NCBI RefSeq assembly: GCF_900128445.1
Contig: NZ_LT671417.1
Location: forward strand, 976,768-1,040,767
DNA: 64,000 nt
Direction: 5' to 3'
From: Thermophilibacter provencensis
GTDB lineage: Bacteria; Actinomycetota; Coriobacteriia; Coriobacteriales; Atopobiaceae
Shown here: positions 58,838 to 64,000 of the stretch, in pieces
How positions within the stretch are numbered: position 1 is the stretch's first letter
How the letters are laid out: the number at the start of each line of letters is the position of its first letter
Program-made: the position numbers and the translations under genes
Notes under the pieces: model-generated
Told to the model about the DNA's origin: nothing
Seen by the model: only the letters and a program-made list of their open reading frames with translations
Database searches by the model: none

Positions 58838-61800
58838 ATGGAGCAAGTTCCATTTAGGGTCGGCTGGCGACCCAGCCTATGCCGTGCGGGAGCAGTTGGC
58901 CTGCTGACGCTTTCTCTTGCGGGTGCCGGAGTTGCGCTCGCGCCTGTGACCGCCCTTGCCGAGGGAGAGGCGGAGGGCATCGTCGAGACCTACGGAGTCG
59001 AGCAGAGCATGTCTCTGACCACGCGTCAGTTCCGCTTTGCTGACGACGGGGGCCAGGATGCGGACTCGCTTGTCTGGGAGAGCTCTGATGAGGCGGTTGC
59101 CACGGTAAACGAGGAGGGCCTCGTCACCGCTGTTGCGCCGGGCACGGCGACCATTACCGCCTCTGGCGAGTCGGGGGTTGTTTCCACGACTGAGGTTACC
59201 GTTGCCGAGCCTGAATACAGCGCGGATTATGATCTTATGCAGGACCGCTGGCTGCGCCGCATCGTGGGTTCCACGCCGAGCGAGGGTCCGCTCGACATGT
59301 CCGATGACGCCCTGGTGAGCTATGCCAACAAGCAGCTTGCCGACGCGCAGGGCAACTGGAACACGGTCGAGAGGGACGAGGACGGTAACGCCACGTGCTG
59401 GGAGAGAATCGCCTCTGACAGCGATTCGGCGAACTTCACCTCGCAGCTCAAGAAGCTCCGACCGCTCGTCATCGCCTTTGGCATGAACCTCGAGGGCAAC
59501 GACCTCTACCAGAATCGTGCGCTCTACGAGGACATCATGAGCGTGCTTGACTACTTTGTGAGCCCGAGTGGAATGGACTACGGCTCTCAGAGTAAGGATT
59601 GGACGGAGTTTAACAGCACTGGCGTGGTCAGCAACTGGTGGGACTGGCAGATTGGCTGCCCGGGCCGCCTTGCCGACATGCTCATCGTCATGTCTGACTA
59701 CTGTGACTACGAGACGATCGATCCGGTCGTTGATGCGGTCGGCAAGTACTGCCAGGAGCCCGAGAAGCAGCTCAATGCGGCGAGCGGCTGGGTCACCTCG
59801 ACCGGCTCCAACCGCACCGACATCGCCAATGCCATGATGGGCATGGCGATCGTATCTCATGACGGCGCCGAGAAGCTTGTTCTTGTCGACGAGCAGGTTC
59901 CCACGGTACTGCAGGAGGTCACCACCGGTGATGGCATCTACGCCGACGGCTCCATCGTGCAGCACACCGCACAGGCCTATACCGGCAGCTATGGCAACGA
60001 GCTCATCAAGGGCGTTGCCAAGATCACGGCTATCCTCGCAGACACCGAGTGGGCGTTCGATGATCCGGGAATCTACAACCTCTATAATGCCGTGTCCACG
60101 GGTTACATCCCGCTTATGCATGGCTCTGAGATGATGTCGATGGTCAACGGCCGCGCTGCCGCGCGCGTCCAGGACACCGCCCCCTACAGCTCTGAGAAGT
60201 ACTGGGGCAACGAGACCATCGCTAACCTGCTCAACATCGCTCAGTCCGCCCCGGAGCCCTACAAGACAGAGTTCCTCTCCGTCATTAAGGGCTGGCTGCT
60301 CGACGCCGGCGACTTCTACTTCGACAACGCGCGCGACTTCGATGCGATGCTTCTCGCCAAGGACCTCCTCAATGATCCTAGCATCGCGGCGACGACCTAC
60401 GAGGGAATGCGCGTATTCGGCTCGATGGACCGCGTCGTCCAACAGACTGGCGACTATGCGGCGGGTCTCAGCATGTACTCCACGCGCATCTATAACTACG
60501 AGTGCATGAATGGCGAGAACAAGCATGGCTGGCACCAGGGCGATGGCGTGCTCTATGTCTATACTGACGATGACGCTTATGACATCGGCTACTGGGCGAC
60601 GGTTGACCCCTATCGACTGCCGGGCACCACGGTCGACACCCGAGAGCTTCCGGGCGATTTGGACATCCCCATGTACTCCACCCAGGATTGGGTTGGCGGA
60701 GTGACCGATGGCAGCAACGGCGCCGCCGGCATGAGCTTCGACACCTCTAACCTCGTCGATGCGGAGAAGAACAACCTTGGCATGGATCTTGTCGCCAAGA
60801 AGTCCTACTTCTTCCTCGACGGCAAGATTGTCGAGCTGGGGGCTGGCATCAACGGAACAACCAACGCCACGATTGAGACCACGGTCGAGAACCGCATGAT
60901 GGCCTCGGCTGACGCTGCCGTGACCATTGATGGCACCGCTTGGAGTGGCGAGAAGACCGTTGAGCTGGAGGATGGCGGCTACGTGACGCTTGCCGGCACT
61001 ACCGAGAACTCCGCAATGGGCTATTACTTCATCGACGGCACGACCGTTGAGGTGTCCAAGGAGACCCGGTCGGGCTCCTATGCCGAAATCAACGACTCGT
61101 TTCCGTATGACGAGGAGTTCACGCGCTCCTACTTCAAGCTTGGCATCAATCACGGCAAGTCCGTTGAGAACGGCACCTACGGCTTCATCGTGATGCCCGG
61201 CGCCTCGACCGACTCCATGGCTGCCTATTCCGCCAACCCCACGGTCGAGGTTCTCTCTAACACGCCTGAGGTGCAGGCGGTTCGTGATAGAGCCACCGGT
61301 GCCATCGCTGCCAACGTGTGGGCCGAGGGCGGAGCAACTGTTGGCGGAATCACCGTCAACGGCCCTGCCTCTATCTATGCCGTCGAGCAGGATGGTGTCC
61401 TCAAGGTCTACGTGAGCGATCCGACCCACCTCTCCAGCAGCGTGACCGTCAAGGTCGATAACGTTGCCGGCACCGTCTCCCTTGACGATACCGTGACCGA
61501 TAATCTTGATGGCACCTATACGGCGGGCGTTGGCGGGACGGCCGGTGCCACGCACGCTTTCGAGGTTCGGCTTGCCGAGCGGGTGAGCACCGACGACCTC
61601 GAGGCCGCCATTGACCGGGCGAATTCGCTCAACGCGTCCGACTATACCCCTGAGTCTTGGGCCGCCCTCCAGGCCGCCCTCGCTCAGGCAAACGCTGCCC
61701 TTGCCTCGGGCGATCAGGCTTCCGTTGACAGCGCCCTCGCAGCGCTGAATAACGCTATCTCCGCCCTCAAGCCCGCGGCGGGCACGGAGCCGGGCGGCAG

Positions 61801-61987
61801 CGATGACTCCGGAACCAGCAACAGGCCTGCCGGGACGACGGGCTCTGGTAAGAACGATGGCAAGCCGAGCCACGAGAAGGTCCCCGAGACGGGGGACGCG
61901 GCCATCTCCGTAGCGCCGGTTGCGGCCGTGGGTGCCGCCGCCCTCGCTACCGCCCTGGTGGCCCGCAAGGCCGGTAAGCGCGAGTAG
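58838..61987 (+). CDS. Cell-wall-anchored polysaccharide lyase family 8 (hyaluronate/chondroitin lyase type)
   Basis: 1049 residues. Signal peptide 1-41 (cleavage after ALA). A Big2-type Ig-like domain spans about 45-125. The PL8 catalytic domain starts near 130, with Asn266 (NWWDWQIG), His376 and Tyr385 (VQHTAQAYTGSYGNE), aligning with the catalytic Asn/His/Tyr of pneumococcal hyaluronate lyase. Beta-sandwich domains follow to about 900, then a FIVAR-like helical repeat (about 925-985), a low-complexity linker, and VPETG (1015-1019) with a hydrophobic helix and KAGKRE tail for sortase. It cuts hyaluronan or chondroitin by beta-elimination at the surface. GGGGAGAG precedes the ATG. Confidence 0.92.
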   Translation: MEQVPFRVGWRPSLCRAGAVGLLTLSLAGAGVALAPVTALAEGEAEGIVETYGVEQSMSLTTRQFRFADDGGQDADSLVWESSDEAVATVNEEGLVTAVAPGTATITASGESGVVSTTEVTVAEPEYSADYDLMQDRWLRRIVGSTPSEGPLDMSDDALVSYANKQLADAQGNWNTVERDEDGNATCWERIASDSDSANFTSQLKKLRPLVIAFGMNLEGNDLYQNRALYEDIMSVLDYFVSPSGMDYGSQSKDWTEFNSTGVVSNWWDWQIGCPGRLADMLIVMSDYCDYETIDPVVDAVGKYCQEPEKQLNAASGWVTSTGSNRTDIANAMMGMAIVSHDGAEKLVLVDEQVPTVLQEVTTGDGIYADGSIVQHTAQAYTGSYGNELIKGVAKITAILADTEWAFDDPGIYNLYNAVSTGYIPLMHGSEMMSMVNGRAAARVQDTAPYSSEKYWGNETIANLLNIAQSAPEPYKTEFLSVIKGWLLDAGDFYFDNARDFDAMLLAKDLLNDPSIAATTYEGMRVFGSMDRVVQQTGDYAAGLSMYSTRIYNYECMNGENKHGWHQGDGVLYVYTDDDAYDIGYWATVDPYRLPGTTVDTRELPGDLDIPMYSTQDWVGGVTDGSNGAAGMSFDTSNLVDAEKNNLGMDLVAKKSYFFLDGKIVELGAGINGTTNATIETTVENRMMASADAAVTIDGTAWSGEKTVELEDGGYVTLAGTTENSAMGYYFIDGTTVEVSKETRSGSYAEINDSFPYDEEFTRSYFKLGINHGKSVENGTYGFIVMPGASTDSMAAYSANPTVEVLSNTPEVQAVRDRATGAIAANVWAEGGATVGGITVNGPASIYAVEQDGVLKVYVSDPTHLSSSVTVKVDNVAGTVSLDDTVTDNLDGTYTAGVGGTAGATHAFEVRLAERVSTDDLEAAIDRANSLNASDYTPESWAALQAALAQANAALASGDQASVDSALAALNNAISALKPAAGTEPGGSDDSGTSNRPAGTTGSGKNDGKPSHEKVPETGDAAISVAPVAAVGAAALATALVARKAGKRE

Positions 61988-61999
61988 TAGGGAGAAGCT

Positions 62000-63979
62000 A
62001 TGAACCTTGGGGCAATTCGCGAGAGGCTGCGGAAGACCGCTGCGCTCATGCGCGTGGGGGAGATGGGCGAGCGCCTTGCGGGGCGCGACCTCAGCGTTCT
62101 TCTCGCCCGCGCTGACGAAGTCATGGCGGACACCTACACCTTCTCAAAGACGTGGGACATGGAGCGCTGCCGCGTGCCCTTCACGCTGCCGGCCGGCGCC
62201 TATGACTGGAACGTCGTCAACAACGACGACGAAGAGTGGTGCTTCATGCTCAACCGCATGGATTACCTCGAGGACCTCGCACTCGTCTCGCTGGTGAGGG
62301 GTGACGCGTCCTATGCCGAGAAGGCGGCCCGGCTCATTGAGTCCTGGGTGGACGCGCACCCCTCGATCGTGCCCGAGCTCTCCACGCGCACGCTCGACAC
62401 AGGCATCCGCATCCGCTCGATGGTGTGCGTGCTTCCGGCCCTCGACGCGATGGGCGTTCTCACGGACGAGCTGCTGGAGAAGGCCGTCCGCAGCGTACGC
62501 GACCAGATCGCCTCTCTGCGCGAGCGCTACCTTCCCAAATACGAGACCAGCAACTGGGGCAGCATCCAGACGCTCGCGGTCCTCACGGTCCTCGCCACGC
62601 TCGAGGACGACCCCACCTCCGACTCCGATTGGGTCTGGGCGCAGGAGCGCGCCGAGTCCCAGATGACAGCGCAGGTCTACCCCGACGGCATCGACTGGGA
62701 GCAGTCCACGATGTACCACGTCGAGGTGCTGCTGTACTCGCTGCGTGCCCTTCATGTCCTGGAGGCGCAGGGCGCCCCGGTTCCGCGCGGCCTGCGCTCC
62801 GCGGCAGAGCGGCTCTCTCGTGCCCTCGCGGCGCAGATGATGCCCAATGGCTGCATTGATGCACAGGGCGACTCCGACCGCACCGACGTCCGGGGCCTCA
62901 TGGCCCTGTGCGCGGGCGTGCTCGGTGACGGCGCGCTTGCCGTTGCCTCCGGCCGAACCAGGCTCGACGCGAGCGACGTCTTTGCCTTTGGCTGCGACGT
63001 CGAGGACGCCCTCGCCGCATGCGCGGCGCAGGCTGGCGAGACCCTCCCGCTCACCTTTGACGGCGAGGACTCCGGCCTCTTTGTGGCGCGCTCGTCCTGG
63101 GGTGCGGACGCCAGCCTCACCGAGTTCTCCTCCGGGCCCCTGGGCTCCGGCCACGGGCACTCGGACAACCTGCACGTGACCGCCGTCTATCACGGCGCGC
63201 CCGTGCTCGTTGACGGTGGGCGCTACACCTATCGCGAGGACTCTCCGGAGCGCCCGTACCTCAAGGGGCCGCTCGCCCATAACGTCCCGCTGCTGGACGG
63301 TCGCTCGAGCTGCGTGCCCGAGGGCAGCTGGGGGTACTCCGACTTTGGATACCCGCTCAAGACCTACGCGCGCCACGCGGGCGACGCCCACTACTTCGAG
63401 GGCGCCCTCGTGGGGCATGGGCCGCTGCACGTCCTCGTGCGCAAGCTCGTGGCGCTGGACTGCGGCATCTGGGTCTGCGCGGACGAGGCCCTGGCGGAAG
63501 GGGGGCACGAGCTTGTCTCGCGGTTCCACTTTGATCCTGAGGCGCGCGTGGAGGCTGCGGATGCGGGCTGCCGCGTCATCTGCCCCGCCGGCGAGCTGAC
63601 GCTCGGCTCAACGGGCGCGCTCTCCTGTGGTCGCGAGGACATCTCGCTCGACTACAACGCCCTGAGCGAGGCGGACCTCGTCGAGGCCCGCTCCGCGCTC
63701 TCCGGGAGGGGCGGCCAGCTTTGGTGGCTATCCTCGGCGGACGTGCGCGTGAGCCCCGCCCAGGTGCTCCGCGGCGGCTCCGAGCCCGTCGACCCGGCGC
63801 TTGCCGAGGCTGTGCGCTTTGAGCTTCCCGGCGGGGAGTTCTACACCGTGGCCTTCTTCCATGGAGAGGCCTACACCGGCGTGAAGGCGTTCGCCCTCGA
63901 GGGCGTCTCCTTCCACGCCAAGACCGTCGTCGTCCACGGCGTCGGTGACGCGCGCGATCTCACCGTCCTCCGCGCCTAG
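62000..63979 (+). CDS. Heparinase II/III family protein
   Basis: 659 residues. An N-terminal alpha/alpha toroid (RLIESWVDAHPSIVPELSTRTLDTGIRIRSM, YETSNWGSIQTLAVLTVLATL, QVYPDGIDWEQSTMYHVEVL) and a C-terminal beta-sandwich. The family core is GPLGSGHGHSDNLHVTAVYHGAPVLVDGGRYTYRED, with His and Tyr of the heparinase II/III (PL12/PL21-like) active site. There is no signal peptide, so it probably acts in the cytosol on imported oligosaccharides. It begins 12 bases after the PL8 stop, in the same transcription unit, with GGGAGAAGC before the ATG. The CDS is complete. Confidence 0.88.
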   Translation: MNLGAIRERLRKTAALMRVGEMGERLAGRDLSVLLARADEVMADTYTFSKTWDMERCRVPFTLPAGAYDWNVVNNDDEEWCFMLNRMDYLEDLALVSLVRGDASYAEKAARLIESWVDAHPSIVPELSTRTLDTGIRIRSMVCVLPALDAMGVLTDELLEKAVRSVRDQIASLRERYLPKYETSNWGSIQTLAVLTVLATLEDDPTSDSDWVWAQERAESQMTAQVYPDGIDWEQSTMYHVEVLLYSLRALHVLEAQGAPVPRGLRSAAERLSRALAAQMMPNGCIDAQGDSDRTDVRGLMALCAGVLGDGALAVASGRTRLDASDVFAFGCDVEDALAACAAQAGETLPLTFDGEDSGLFVARSSWGADASLTEFSSGPLGSGHGHSDNLHVTAVYHGAPVLVDGGRYTYREDSPERPYLKGPLAHNVPLLDGRSSCVPEGSWGYSDFGYPLKTYARHAGDAHYFEGALVGHGPLHVLVRKLVALDCGIWVCADEALAEGGHELVSRFHFDPEARVEAADAGCRVICPAGELTLGSTGALSCGREDISLDYNALSEADLVEARSALSGRGGQLWWLSSADVRVSPAQVLRGGSEPVDPALAEAVRFELPGGEFYTVAFFHGEAYTGVKAFALEGVSFHAKTVVVHGVGDARDLTVLRA

Positions 63980-64000
63980 CTGCCAGTTGGTGCTGCCGGT

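Noticed and set aside
58877..61873. 998-codon open frame antisense to the PL8 lyase gene
   Set aside because: It is a codon-bias shadow of the sense gene. The translation is rich in Gly, Val, Arg and His without domains, and the sense strand has a clear signal peptide, catalytic motifs and sortase signal.

Overview
The window is about 64 kb of GC-rich, gene-dense DNA. It looks like an anaerobic, host-associated actinobacterium of the class Coriobacteriia (Olsenella/Collinsella/Atopobium type). That placement is inferred from codon bias, ORF-shadow density, family content (mannose-type PTS, glycosaminoglycan lyases, VPETG sortase signal) and recurrent TAGAAT-like -10 boxes. I saw no rRNA, tRNA, CRISPR array, transposase or phage genes.

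Layout. 1-13.6 kb is mostly core: the start of a CBS/DHH-type pyrophosphatase, EttA, a small membrane protein, a lactate/malate dehydrogenase-like enzyme, an ABC exporter pair, a CPBP protease, asparaginase with a HAD phosphatase, a palindrome-flanked nuclease-like gene with an AT-rich upstream region, a DUF1846 protein and a small membrane protein. 13.8-17.4 kb is a tight four-gene unit: an esterase-fold protein with a histone-H1-like tail, an ATP-grasp enzyme, a GNAT and a Nim-like flavoprotein. 17.4-22.0 kb (minus strand) holds cysK-cysE, a PTH2-type peptidyl-tRNA hydrolase, a CDF transporter and an acyltransferase. 22.2-22.8 kb is a type IV prepilin peptidase gene broken by what looks like sequencing-adapter sequence in the assembly. 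23.1-27.5 kb is a methionine block: metF, a free-standing MetH reactivation protein, and a MetH that lacks that domain.

27.5-36.3 kb is transport: a TetR regulator divergent from a MacB-type ABC exporter with a 1325-residue coiled-coil permease, an amino-acid ABC importer, and mntP behind a manganese (yybP-ykoY) riboswitch. 36.5-44.2 kb is a complete eight-gene yhf-type operon (yhfZ, yhfY, yhfU, yhfT, php, yhfS, yhfX, yhfW), known from E. coli but without an established pathway. 44.3-51 kb holds EngB, a fructosamine-kinase-family protein, an MFS transporter, an AlbA_2 protein and HelD, separated by large palindromes. 51.2-64 kb is a glycosaminoglycan (hyaluronan/chondroitin) utilisation locus: DUF2264 protein, LacI regulator, DhuI-like isomerase, unsaturated glucuronyl hydrolase, mannose-family PTS IIB/IIC/IID, a wall-anchored PL8 lyase and a heparinase II/III-family protein. 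LacI-type operators lie at several of its promoters.

How it works together. In the GAG locus the secreted PL8 lyase would cut the polymer, the PTS would import unsaturated disaccharides, Ugl and the heparinase-like enzyme would process them, and DhuI would isomerise the released unsaturated uronate. No PTS IIA and no downstream KDG-pathway genes are in the window. The most distinctive non-coding signal is a family of long palindromes with a GGGGACAG or GGGGATAG core at eight intergenic sites. Two of them supply the stop codon of the gene they follow.
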